Program-made: the position numbers and the translations under genes
In this document: piece by piece, positions 18,304 through 27,717 of the stretch
How positions within the stretch are numbered: the first letter of the stretch is position 1
Layout of the letters: the number at the start of each line of letters is the position of its first letter
Notes under the pieces: generated by a model
What the model saw: the letters and a program-made list of their open reading frames with translations, nothing else
Databases searched by the model: none
Told to the model about the DNA's origin: nothing
Origin: Cystobacter ferrugineus
GTDB taxonomy: Bacteria; Myxococcota; Myxococcia; Myxococcales; Myxococcaceae
Direction: 5' to 3'
Length of the DNA: 64,000 nucleotides
NCBI RefSeq assembly: GCF_001887355.1
Contig: NZ_MPIN01000008.1
Coordinates: 485,840-549,839 of the forward strand

Positions 18304-20133
18304 ATGTCTTCGTCGAGTCGAACCCGCGGGTCCCGGCCGGGCCCCTTCATCCTGGCCGCCGCCATGGCGCTGCTGTTCGGTCTGTCCCCCACCCTCGCCG
18401 CCGCCGCGGCACGCGGTGAGTGGGCGCCCAACGTCGGCTACGCGCAGGGCGACAGCGTGACCTACAGCGGCAAGGGTTATGACTGCCGCCAGGCCCACAC
18501 GTCGCTGCCCGGCTGGGAGCCGCCCAACGTCCCCGCGCTGTGGCTGGGGGGCGCCACCGTCCCCACGGACACCCAGGCGCCGACGGCTCCCTCGGGCCTG
18601 CGCTCCACCGCCACGAGCAGCAACAGCGTGTCCCTCGCGTGGAATGCCTCCTCGGACAACGTGGCCGTCACCGGCTATGAGGTGTCATTCAGCGGCGGCG
18701 GCGTGTCCGGAGCCGCCAACAGCACCACGACGAGCGCCACCATCTCCGGCCTCCAGCCCAACACCACGTATACCTTCACCGTCAAGGCGAAGGACGCGGC
18801 CGGCAACCGCTCGGCGGCGAGCGCGGCGCTCAGCGTGACCACGCCCCCCAACGTCGCCGATACCCAGGCGCCGACGGCGCCCTCGAGCCTGCGCTCCACC
18901 GCCACGGGCAGCGACAACGTGTCCCTGGCGTGGAGTGGCTCGTCGGACAACGTGGCCGTCACCGGCTACGAGGTGTTCGTCAACGGTGGCACGTCCCCGT
19001 CCACCACCAGCACCACCACGAGCGCCACCGTGTCCGGCCTCAAGGCCAACACCACGTATACCTTCAGCGTGAAGGCCCGGGACGCGGCCGGCAACCGCTC
19101 GTCCGCCAGCAACAGCATCTCGGTGACGACGACCAACACGCCCCCCGTGAGCAGCAAGATCATCGTCGGCTACTGGCACAACTTCGACAACGGCTCGACC
19201 AACATCCGCCTGCGTGACATCTCGCCCAAGTTCAACGTCATCCAGGTCGCCTTCGCCGAGCCGGTGGGCGGCCCCTCCACGGGCAACATGGCGTTCTCGC
19301 CCTACAACGCGACCGTCGCGGACTTCAAGGCGGACATCGCCTACCTGAAGAGCCAGGGCAAGAAGGTCCTCATCTCCCTGGGCGGAGCCAACGGCACGGT
19401 GGATCTGGCCACGGCCACCGCGCAGCAGAACTTCGTCTCCACCATGCAGTCCATCATCGACACGTATGGCTTCGACGGCATGGACATCGACCTGGAGGGC
19501 AGCTCGCTGTCCCTCAACGGCGGGGACACCGACTTCCGCAACCCGACCACGCCGAAGATCACCCACCTCATCGAGGGCGTCCGGCAGCTCCTCGCCCGCT
19601 ACGGATCCGGCTTCCTGCTCACGATGGCGCCCGAGACGGCCTACGTCCAGGGCGGCTACTCCGCCTACGGTGGACCGTGGGGCGCCTACCTGCCGGTCAT
19701 CTACGCGTTCCGTGACCGGCTGACGTACCTGCACGTGCAGCACTACAACACCGGCACCGTGACGGCGCTGGATGGCCGCGCCTATGCCCAGGGCACCGCG
19801 GACTTCCACGTGGCCATGGCCGAGATGCTCCTGCAGGGCTTCCCGGTCGGCGGCAACGCGAACAACATCTTCCCGGCGCTCCGTCCGGAGCAGGTGGTGA
19901 TTGGCCTGCCCTCCTCGCCCCAGGCCGCTGGCGGTGGTTACACGACGCCCGCCAACGTGCAGAAGGCGCTCGGCTACCTCATCAAGGGCCAGTCGTTCGG
20001 CGGCGGCTACGTGCTGCGCAAGCCCTCGGGCTACCCCGGCTTCAAGGGCCTGATGACCTGGTCCATCAACTGGGACAAGTTCACCAACTACGAGTTCTCC
20101 AACAGCCACCGCGCCTATCTGGACAGCTTGTAG
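18304..20133 (+). CDS. GH18 chitinase with CBM5/12 and two FnIII domains
   Basis: 609 residues. Signal peptide (residues 1-36), CBM5/12 (GEWAPNVGYAQGDSVTYSGKGY...AHTSLPGWEP, about 37-82), two FnIII repeats very similar to each other, then a GH18 barrel starting KIIVGYWHNFDNG. The catalytic motif FDGMDIDLEG (DxxDxDxE) is near residues 389-398, with the conserved SLGG and MTWSINWD segments. Family role: hydrolysis of chitin by substrate-assisted catalysis. It lies 65 bp after the preceding gene on the same strand, probably in one transcript. GGAAGGAA precedes the ATG. Confidence 0.95.
   Translation: MSSSSRTRGSRPGPFILAAAMALLFGLSPTLAAAAARGEWAPNVGYAQGDSVTYSGKGYDCRQAHTSLPGWEPPNVPALWLGGATVPTDTQAPTAPSGLRSTATSSNSVSLAWNASSDNVAVTGYEVSFSGGGVSGAANSTTTSATISGLQPNTTYTFTVKAKDAAGNRSAASAALSVTTPPNVADTQAPTAPSSLRSTATGSDNVSLAWSGSSDNVAVTGYEVFVNGGTSPSTTSTTTSATVSGLKANTTYTFSVKARDAAGNRSSASNSISVTTTNTPPVSSKIIVGYWHNFDNGSTNIRLRDISPKFNVIQVAFAEPVGGPSTGNMAFSPYNATVADFKADIAYLKSQGKKVLISLGGANGTVDLATATAQQNFVSTMQSIIDTYGFDGMDIDLEGSSLSLNGGDTDFRNPTTPKITHLIEGVRQLLARYGSGFLLTMAPETAYVQGGYSAYGGPWGAYLPVIYAFRDRLTYLHVQHYNTGTVTALDGRAYAQGTADFHVAMAEMLLQGFPVGGNANNIFPALRPEQVVIGLPSSPQAAGGGYTTPANVQKALGYLIKGQSFGGGYVLRKPSGYPGFKGLMTWSINWDKFTNYEFSNSHRAYLDSL
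18586..19134 (+). repeat. Tandem FnIII coding duplication
   Basis: Two consecutive FnIII-encoding segments (about 18586-18843 and 18883-19134) share long near-identical stretches such as CTGCGCTCCACCGCCACG, GTGGCCGTCACCGGCTA and AACACCACGTATACCTTCA. This points to a recent internal duplication of the linker domain, or gene conversion keeping the copies alike. Confidence 0.7.
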
Positions 20134-20163
20134 TCGCGCTCCGCCAGGGACCTCTGGCGGCCC

Positions 20164-20234
20164 GGAACATGAAGACAGATTGACCCGAAAGGGCACGTTT
20201 CAATCTCTCTACAAGTTGTCTGTCTTCATGTTCC
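20164..20234. repeat. Perfect 16-bp inverted repeat framing the promoter of the next chitinase gene
   Basis: Left arm 20164-20179 (GGAACATGAAGACAGA) and right arm 20219-20234 (its exact reverse complement) are separated by 39 bp. The TTGACCCG promoter-like motif abuts the left arm and its CTCT element lies between the arms. The right arm ends a few bases before the ribosome binding site of the 20253 gene. It could be a looped operator pair, an mRNA stem, or a terminator for the upstream chitinase; there is no T run. Confidence 0.75.
20180..20208 (+). promoter_or_regulatory. Promoter-like motif TTGACCCG...CTCT, copy 2
   Basis: TTGACC 20180-20185, 17-bp spacer, ATCTCT 20203-20208, 44 bp before the ATG at 20253. 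It has the same octamer and spacing as copies at 16208 and 24791 (minus), and sits inside the 16-bp inverted repeat. Confidence 0.55.
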
Positions 20235-20252
20235 CGTGGTCCCGGAGGTTTC

Positions 20253-22097
20253 ATGCGTCGGTCGTCGAAATTCGTCATTCCTGGCCTGTTGACTCTCTTC
20301 ACCGCATGCCAGGGGATTGAGCCGGAGCTGCCCGCGTCGGCTCATTCCCAGGTGTCCGAGCTGGCGGCCACCGCCACGGGGTTGACCGCCACGGTCTCCA
20401 CCAGCGCGAGCTGGGACGGTGGCTTCAGTGGCGTGGCCGTCATCAAGAACACCACGAGCAGCCCCATCACGGAGTGGGCGCTCACCGTGAAGTTCAACGG
20501 CGCCGCCGGTATCAGCGGCTCGCCGTGGGGCGCGGGCGGCTCGGCCACCAAGAACAGCGACGGCTCGTGGACCCTGCAGCCCAACACCTGGGGCGGCAAC
20601 GTCGTGCCCGCCAATGGCAGCGTGACCGTGTCCTTCGATGGCACCGGTACCTACAGCGGCGTGGCGAGCTGCTCCATCAATGGCTATGCGTGCTCGGGCG
20701 GCACCACGCCCTCGGACAAGACGCCCCCCACCGTCAGCCTGACGGCCACCCCCACCCAGATCATGAGCCCGGGCAGCGTGAGCCTCACCGCGCCCGCCAG
20801 TGACAACGTGGGCGTGAGCCGGGTCGAGTTCTACAGGAACGGCGTGATCTTCAGCACCGACAGCACCAGCCCCTTCACCGCGTCGGATGACTTCAACTCC
20901 AGCAACCAGAATGGCACCTACAGCTACACCGCCAGGGCCTATGACGCGGCGGGCAACACCGCCACCTCGAGCGGCGTGAGTGTCCAGGTCGACCTGCCGA
21001 ACATCCACCCGCCTCCTCCCGGCGGGCGCATGTACATCGGGTACGCCAGCTCGTGGAACACGAGCATCAATGATCTGACGACGGCGAACATCCCCAGCTA
21101 CTACACCCACCTGAACCTCTCCTTCGTCCGGCCCGACATGGCGTACACCAAGGGCTCGTACGAGTTCGATCAGGCCGTGGCGGGCTTCGAGTTCGCCGAG
21201 GGAGCCACGACGAACAGCGGGCAGAAGAAGTTCACGCGGGAGCAGGCCCAGACGCTCATCAACAACATCCAGGCGCTGCGCACGCGGGGCACCCAGGTGT
21301 GGATCTCCGTCGGCGGATGGAGCTACAGCCAGGGTGACCAGTGGTCGCGCTTCAACGCGGGGCACGTGGTGGACCTGGCGCAGGACCTGGGCGCCGACGG
21401 CGTCGACATCGACTGGGAGTCGAGCGGCAGCAGCTGCAACAAGCTGACGGCGGACCAGTTCAGCTGCACCAAGGACGCGGAGATCGCCAACATCATCACC
21501 ACCCTGCACAACACCATCCGCGCCCGCGGGCTGAACCTGGGCATCTCCATCGCGGGCTGGTCCACGGGCGCCTACTACGTGAAGGGCACGCCCTTCGAGG
21601 AGGGCAAGGTGCAGTGGGGTTCGCCCTTCGGTGGAACCATGTACAGCGTGGTGAAGAACCACGGATCCAAGCTGCACCACATCAACCTCATGTCCTACGA
21701 CGGGGGCGACTACTACGACCCCCGCGAGGGCTATGAGTCGTACCGGGCCATCTACAGCGGCCCCATCGCCATGGGCCTGGAGATCGCCCCCGAGGGCGCG
21801 GGCGGCGCGACGTTGAAGCTCAACGCCGAGCCCGGCACGGTGTACGACGCCGAGATGCTCACCGGGCAGAACAACATGGCGACGAAGTATTACAACGTCG
21901 AGACGCTCGCCACGTACATGAAGAACAAGGGCAAGCCGACGGACGGAATGATGGTGTGGCAGATCTGGAAGGAGCGGGTCCACATGCCCGCTCCCGCTGG
22001 CGCGGCGTCGGTGAACGCCACGGGCCAGAAGGTCTGCCAGATGCTCGGCATCACCAGCAACTGCAACCAGAGCATTCCCAGCCTGCCCAAGTACTAG
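20253..22097 (+). CDS. GH18 chitinase-like protein with CBM2-like and Ig-like domains
   Basis: 614 residues. The N-terminal signal has a possible lipobox (LFTACQG). A CBM2-like module follows (WDGGFSGVAVIKNTTSSPI ... TWGGNVVPANGSVTVSF, about 45-145), an Ig-like (Big_3 type) domain (DKTPPTVSLTATPTQIM..., about 155-245), then a GH18 barrel beginning MYIGYASSWNTS. The catalytic motif GADGVDIDWESS is near residues 378-390, the glycine-rich strand VWISVGGWSYSQGDQW precedes it, and INLMSYDGGDYYD follows. It differs in architecture from its neighbours, so it is not a recent duplicate. GGAGG precedes the ATG. Confidence 0.92.
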   Translation: MRRSSKFVIPGLLTLFTACQGIEPELPASAHSQVSELAATATGLTATVSTSASWDGGFSGVAVIKNTTSSPITEWALTVKFNGAAGISGSPWGAGGSATKNSDGSWTLQPNTWGGNVVPANGSVTVSFDGTGTYSGVASCSINGYACSGGTTPSDKTPPTVSLTATPTQIMSPGSVSLTAPASDNVGVSRVEFYRNGVIFSTDSTSPFTASDDFNSSNQNGTYSYTARAYDAAGNTATSSGVSVQVDLPNIHPPPPGGRMYIGYASSWNTSINDLTTANIPSYYTHLNLSFVRPDMAYTKGSYEFDQAVAGFEFAEGATTNSGQKKFTREQAQTLINNIQALRTRGTQVWISVGGWSYSQGDQWSRFNAGHVVDLAQDLGADGVDIDWESSGSSCNKLTADQFSCTKDAEIANIITTLHNTIRARGLNLGISIAGWSTGAYYVKGTPFEEGKVQWGSPFGGTMYSVVKNHGSKLHHINLMSYDGGDYYDPREGYESYRAIYSGPIAMGLEIAPEGAGGATLKLNAEPGTVYDAEMLTGQNNMATKYYNVETLATYMKNKGKPTDGMMVWQIWKERVHMPAPAGAASVNATGQKVCQMLGITSNCNQSIPSLPKY

Positions 22098-22110
22098 GAA
22101 GACGGCTCCC

Positions 22111-22139
22111 CGGGTACGTGGGTGGTTGACGCGTACCCG
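22111..22139. terminator. Hairpin between convergent genes
   Basis: CGGGTACG (22111-22118) and its reverse complement CGTACCCG (22132-22139) form an 8-bp perfect stem with a 13-nt loop, between the convergent chitinase (plus) and sigma factor (minus) genes. No T run on either side, so termination is only likely by position. Confidence 0.35.
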
Positions 22140-22164
22140 CTGGGACTTCTACCGGTGGAGCCCG

Positions 22165-22770
22165 TCAGGGAAGAACCTGCTCGTGGCCCACCTGGCGGAA
22201 CAGCAGCTCGCGAAGGTGCGCCTTGCCCAGGCGGAGACGACTGCGGACGGTTTCGAAGGGAACCTCCAGCTCCTCCGCCATCTCCGGCACGCTCATCCCC
22301 ATCACATGGTGCAGCACCAGGGCCCGCCGCTGCTCCTCGGAGAGCTTGTCCAACAGCTTCTCCATGCGGCGCCGGAGGATGCAGTCCTCGGGCGGTGCGT
22401 CGTCGGCCAGCACCGGCGCCGACTCGTCCTCTTCATCCTGCTTCAGCCGCGTGCGCTCGACGCGCGCGCGCTTCGAGGCGGCGAAGGTCACCCGCCCCAC
22501 CACGCGGTCCGCCCAGGACGCGAAGGCGCCCTCGCCCCGGTAGGAAGGCAGCCCCCGCAGGATGGCGATCAACGCATCCTGGGTGATGTCATCCACGTCG
22601 GAGTCCGCCCGGACCGAATAGCGCACCAGGTTGCGCACCCGGGGAAGAAGCTGCGCCACCAAGGCCTCGGCGTCTTCACGCCGTCCTTCCATGACCGCGC
22701 GGAGGCGAGGCTCCTCCACATGGACCATCACCGGACGACGACAAGGGGCATTGGCTCTCATCATTTGCAT
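22165..22770 (-). CDS. ECF-type RNA polymerase sigma factor
   Basis: 201 residues from the start used here. Region 2 has DVDDITQDALIAILRGLPSYRGEGAFASW and region 4 has LSEEQRRALVLHHVMGMSVPEMAEELEVPFETVRSRL, the two halves of an ECF sigma factor. No anti-sigma gene is adjacent. The start is uncertain: in-frame ATGs lie at 22845, 22770, 22764 and 22761, none with a good Shine-Dalgarno. It follows the GH18 gene 22892-24664 on the same strand with a short gap and could be co-transcribed from that gene's TTGACCCG promoter. Its place between four chitin-active genes suggests it controls them (inference). Confidence 0.85.
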   Translation of the reverse strand: MQMMRANAPCRRPVMVHVEEPRLRAVMEGRREDAEALVAQLLPRVRNLVRYSVRADSDVDDITQDALIAILRGLPSYRGEGAFASWADRVVGRVTFAASKRARVERTRLKQDEEDESAPVLADDAPPEDCILRRRMEKLLDKLSEEQRRALVLHHVMGMSVPEMAEELEVPFETVRSRLRLGKAHLRELLFRQVGHEQVLP

Positions 22771-22875
22771 GGCGGGAACAGGACAGGTGGGGGTGGGGGG
22801 GTCTTGAAATGGAAACCGACGACGAAGGCCGGTGAGGGCATGCATCCCCCCACCGGCCAGTGACAGACATTCAAG

Positions 22876-22891
22876 GGAGCGCGAGGCGCTC

Positions 22892-22892
<1 letters not shown>
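22876..22892 (-). terminator. Short hairpin after the GH18 gene
   Basis: A perfect 7-bp stem (GGAGCGC / GCGCTCC) with a 3-nt loop sits at the stop codon of the minus-strand chitinase. It is followed by CTTGAATG rather than a T run, so it may attenuate rather than end transcription into the sigma factor gene. Confidence 0.3.
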
Positions 22893-24664
<1,772 letters not shown>

Positions 24665-24762
24665 GTTCGAACTCCTGGTTGCTTGGAATGAAGCGGGGCG
24701 AAGCGCGCGTCCGCCGCGCGCTCGCGATGCCCCGCGCCAGAATCGCGCGGGTTCATCTTGAT

Positions 24763-24791
24763 AGAGTGGGCATTCTATAAATCCGGGTCAA
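24763..24791 (-). promoter_or_regulatory. Promoter-like motif TTGACCCG...CTCT, copy 3
   Basis: On the minus strand TTGACC (24791-24786), 17-bp spacer, CACTCT (24768-24763), 99 bp upstream of the GH18 start at 24664. It is the third instance with the same octamer and the same spacing. Confidence 0.55.
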
Positions 24792-24867
24792 CACGTCCAA
24801 AACCCAGATTCATTTTTTTCTCACTCTTCCCGGTCCAGCAGTTCTGTCGGGTCTGGATATTCGATTG

Positions 24868-27588
24868 TTACTTCAGCTCGGCGACGCGGCTCGTGCGTCC
24901 GTCGCTCGCGCGGGCCCGGACGGACACCGCGCCCGAGACGGCGACGGGCTCCGTGTATTGCTTCCAGGTGGCGCCCGCGTCCGTGGAGTAGTCGATCTGC
25001 AGGCCAGGAAAGAGAACGTTTGCATTCAGCTTTCCGTCGATGAGCTTCGCGCCCGGCAGCGGCACGCGGTAGTTCACGCCCACGCGGCTCGGGAACTCCG
25101 AGCGCAGGTCCACCGCGCGGTAGTTATCCAGACGTGGCAGTACGAACTGGCCCAGACTGTTGGTGAAGTGGGCCCAGAGCGCGGCCGGATCGCCCTCGGG
25201 CGGGAACTCCGGGTTCCAGGCACGTTCGGCCACACCGAGCATCTTCGGGAACGCGAAGTACTCCAGGAGGGCGGGGCTCTTCTGGTTCTCGGCCCAGAGC
25301 AGGCCGTGCATGCCGAGGATGTTTTTCTTGCCCTCGGCGGTCAGGCGAACCTTGTCCTTCAAGTCCTCCGCATTGATGGGAACGCCCATCCGGTTGTGGG
25401 TGGCGTTGGCGTAGATGTCGAAGGGCCGGTACTCGAACGTCTTCTTCGTGTCGACGAAGTTGGCCCAGTAGTAGCCGGGCTCGTCCGGATCCTTGTTGTA
25501 CGCCAGGTCCAGGTAGAGGTTGGTCGAGTGGGAGAGGATGACCTTGTAGCCCTGGTTGGCGAACTTGTAGGCATCATCCTCGCGGCCCCACCCCCACACG
25601 TTGCTCCAGGGCATGGGCAGGAAGCCGGGGAGATCCTGACCGTTGTGGATGATGTCATCCCAGCCCGTCATCTGCGTGCCACCCGTGGTGGCGATGATGC
25701 CCTGCCACTTCTTGAAGAAGCGGTTGAAGAGCTGGATGTCGGTCAGGTCGCGCGTCTCGGGGTTCTGCTTGCACAGCGGCGAGCCCTGCCACCACACGTG
25801 ATTATTCAAGGAGGGCAGCTCGTCACCGCCGCCGTGGATGGCATAGAGCGGGGCGCCCACCGCGTCGTAGCGCGCCTTGATCTCCTGGACGACCTTGGTC
25901 AGGAAGGCATACGACGTGTCCAGGCAGGGATTGATGAAGTTGTCCGTGTACATCTGGACGCTCTCGTGCTTGGACGTGTCCGCCGGGTCCACCAACCGGT
26001 ATTCGGCGGCCTTCGCGGGGTCCGAGTCCTTGAGCTTGCGGTAGCGGTACTCCATGGCCTTCACGGCGGCGCGCGAGTGGCCGGGGACGTCGACCTCGGG
26101 AATCACGTCGATGTGCCGCTCCTTGGCATAGACGAGAATCTCCTCGAAGTCCTTGACCGTGTAGTACCCGCTGCCCTTGCCCAGGAAGTTGAGCGTCTCG
26201 GGCAGGAAGCCCTGCGGGGCGTCCTTCACCGGATCCGCGCTGGCGGGCGCGGGCGGCTTGAGCGAGATGCGATCGCCCTCGGCGAGATCGTTGGACGAGC
26301 CAAACCCGGCGTGGAGCATCTCCTCCTCGGCCGGGTCGAAGCCGCGACGGGAGCCGTAGCTCGTCAGCTCCGGGATGCCCGGGATTTCCAGGCGCCACCC
26401 CTCGTCATCGGTCAGGTGGAAGTGGAACTTGTTGATCTTGTAGTGCGCCAGCACGTCCAGCAGCCGCTTGACGGTCTCCTTCGTCTGGAAATGACGCCCC
26501 ACGTCCAGTGCCATGCCGCGGTAGGTGAAGCCCGGAGCGTCGGCGATGTGCACGCCGGGCAGGACGATTTCCTGGGGACGCGCACCCGTCTTCGCGGCGG
26601 CATAGGCATCCGTGGGGATGAGCTGCCGGAGCGTCTGGATGCCATAGAAGACACCCGCGGCGTCCTTGCCGCGAATGGTCACCGAGCCGTCCTTCACGTC
26701 GAGCTCATAGCCCTCGGCGGTGCCCAGATCGGGCTTGAGCTCCAGGCGGATCTGCTCGCCGCCCCCCGTGGCCCGAGAGGTGATGTTCGCCGCCAGCACA
26801 TCCTTCAGCGCGGCGGCCAGATAGGAGGCCTCGTCCTTCACCCCCTCGACGAAGCCGATGGCGACGTCGCCCTTGAGCGACACCTCGCCCGCGACTGCCT
26901 CGACGATGCGGGGAGCGGGCAGCAGCTTCGCCTTGAGGTCCAGCGTCTGGTGGGCCGGGTTCTCGTCGTAGCGCAGCCCGGGCGTCTGCACGGGCAGCTT
27001 GTCTCCCGGAAAGCGCGTGGTCTGCTTCGGGTCGGCCGCGTCCAGCTTGACCGTCGCGGGGACGGCGAAGGCGTTCTCCTTGAACTTCTCCCCGGCGAAG
27101 ACGATGTGGAAGCCCGCCGGCGCGTCCGTCTTGAGGATGGCCCAGTCACTGGCCAGCACGTCGATCGTGCGCCGCTCGCCCTTGGCGATGGGCTTGAACT
27201 CCGGGAGAGGCTCGATCACGTAGTAGTCGCCACTGGCCGGCTTGGAGATCTTCACCCCCTGCGCCGCGAGGGCCTGCACCACAGTGCCCTCGCCCTCGCC
27301 CTCCTTCAGGATGCGCCGCACGAAGTTGAAGTAGAGCTTCCAGCCCTGGTTGCCCAGCTCACCCGGGCCCTTGTTCTCCAGGGTGAAGGTGGAGCGGAAG
27401 AACTTCGCGTCCTTGTTCGCCAGGTTGTCCACGGGCTGCCATTCCACCGTGAGCGAGGCCGGAACCTGCGTGGTCGGCTCGTCGATGGGAGGGTTGCCGG
27501 GACCAGGCGTCGGCGGCTTGTCATTGGGGTCGGTGCATCCCGAAGAGAGAATCGCCATGAGAGGAAGAGACGTCAGCAAACGTTTCAT
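24868..27588 (-). CDS. GH20 beta-N-acetylhexosaminidase (chitobiase) lipoprotein
   Basis: 906 residues. The signal peptide ends ILSSGCTD (lipobox). An N-terminal CHB_HEX carbohydrate-binding domain (about 35-190), a GH20b domain, then the GH20 barrel (FTYRGMALDVGRHF ... FHFHLTDDEGWRLEIPG). The catalytic Asp-Glu pair is in AIHGGGDELPS near residue 586. A C-terminal CHB_HEX_C domain closes the protein, so the full chitobiase architecture is present. Reaction: release of GlcNAc from chitobiose and chito-oligomers at the cell surface. The ATG at 27588 is preceded by CGGAGA; an upstream ATG at 27612 is less likely. It probably feeds the PTS encoded just upstream. Confidence 0.96.
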   Translation of the reverse strand: MKRLLTSLPLMAILSSGCTDPNDKPPTPGPGNPPIDEPTTQVPASLTVEWQPVDNLANKDAKFFRSTFTLENKGPGELGNQGWKLYFNFVRRILKEGEGEGTVVQALAAQGVKISKPASGDYYVIEPLPEFKPIAKGERRTIDVLASDWAILKTDAPAGFHIVFAGEKFKENAFAVPATVKLDAADPKQTTRFPGDKLPVQTPGLRYDENPAHQTLDLKAKLLPAPRIVEAVAGEVSLKGDVAIGFVEGVKDEASYLAAALKDVLAANITSRATGGGEQIRLELKPDLGTAEGYELDVKDGSVTIRGKDAAGVFYGIQTLRQLIPTDAYAAAKTGARPQEIVLPGVHIADAPGFTYRGMALDVGRHFQTKETVKRLLDVLAHYKINKFHFHLTDDEGWRLEIPGIPELTSYGSRRGFDPAEEEMLHAGFGSSNDLAEGDRISLKPPAPASADPVKDAPQGFLPETLNFLGKGSGYYTVKDFEEILVYAKERHIDVIPEVDVPGHSRAAVKAMEYRYRKLKDSDPAKAAEYRLVDPADTSKHESVQMYTDNFINPCLDTSYAFLTKVVQEIKARYDAVGAPLYAIHGGGDELPSLNNHVWWQGSPLCKQNPETRDLTDIQLFNRFFKKWQGIIATTGGTQMTGWDDIIHNGQDLPGFLPMPWSNVWGWGREDDAYKFANQGYKVILSHSTNLYLDLAYNKDPDEPGYYWANFVDTKKTFEYRPFDIYANATHNRMGVPINAEDLKDKVRLTAEGKKNILGMHGLLWAENQKSPALLEYFAFPKMLGVAERAWNPEFPPEGDPAALWAHFTNSLGQFVLPRLDNYRAVDLRSEFPSRVGVNYRVPLPGAKLIDGKLNANVLFPGLQIDYSTDAGATWKQYTEPVAVSGAVSVRARASDGRTSRVAELK

Positions 27589-27651
27589 GTTGTCTCCGAA
27601 AGGAAAATCCACCGGGAGGTGGGTACTCGAGACAGCCCTCCCCCTACCCCG

Positions 27652-27675
27652 GGGAAATGGCTGACGCCATTTCCC
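27652..27675. terminator. Perfect 10-bp hairpin between PTS and GH20 genes
   Basis: GGGAAATGGC / GCCATTTCCC with a TGAC loop, 43 bp downstream of the PTS permease stop and 64 bp upstream of the GH20 start (minus strand). No T run follows. It could end or attenuate the murQ-PTS transcript, or serve as an operator. Confidence 0.4.
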
Positions 27676-27717
27676 TGGGTCTCATGGAGAGAGCACTGTG
27701 AAAGAAGGGGCCGTGCG

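Noticed and set aside
22862..22880. A sigma-type promoter just before the ECF sigma gene
   Set aside because: No TTGACCCG or clear -35/-10 pair was found in the short gap; read-through from the upstream chitinase is simpler.
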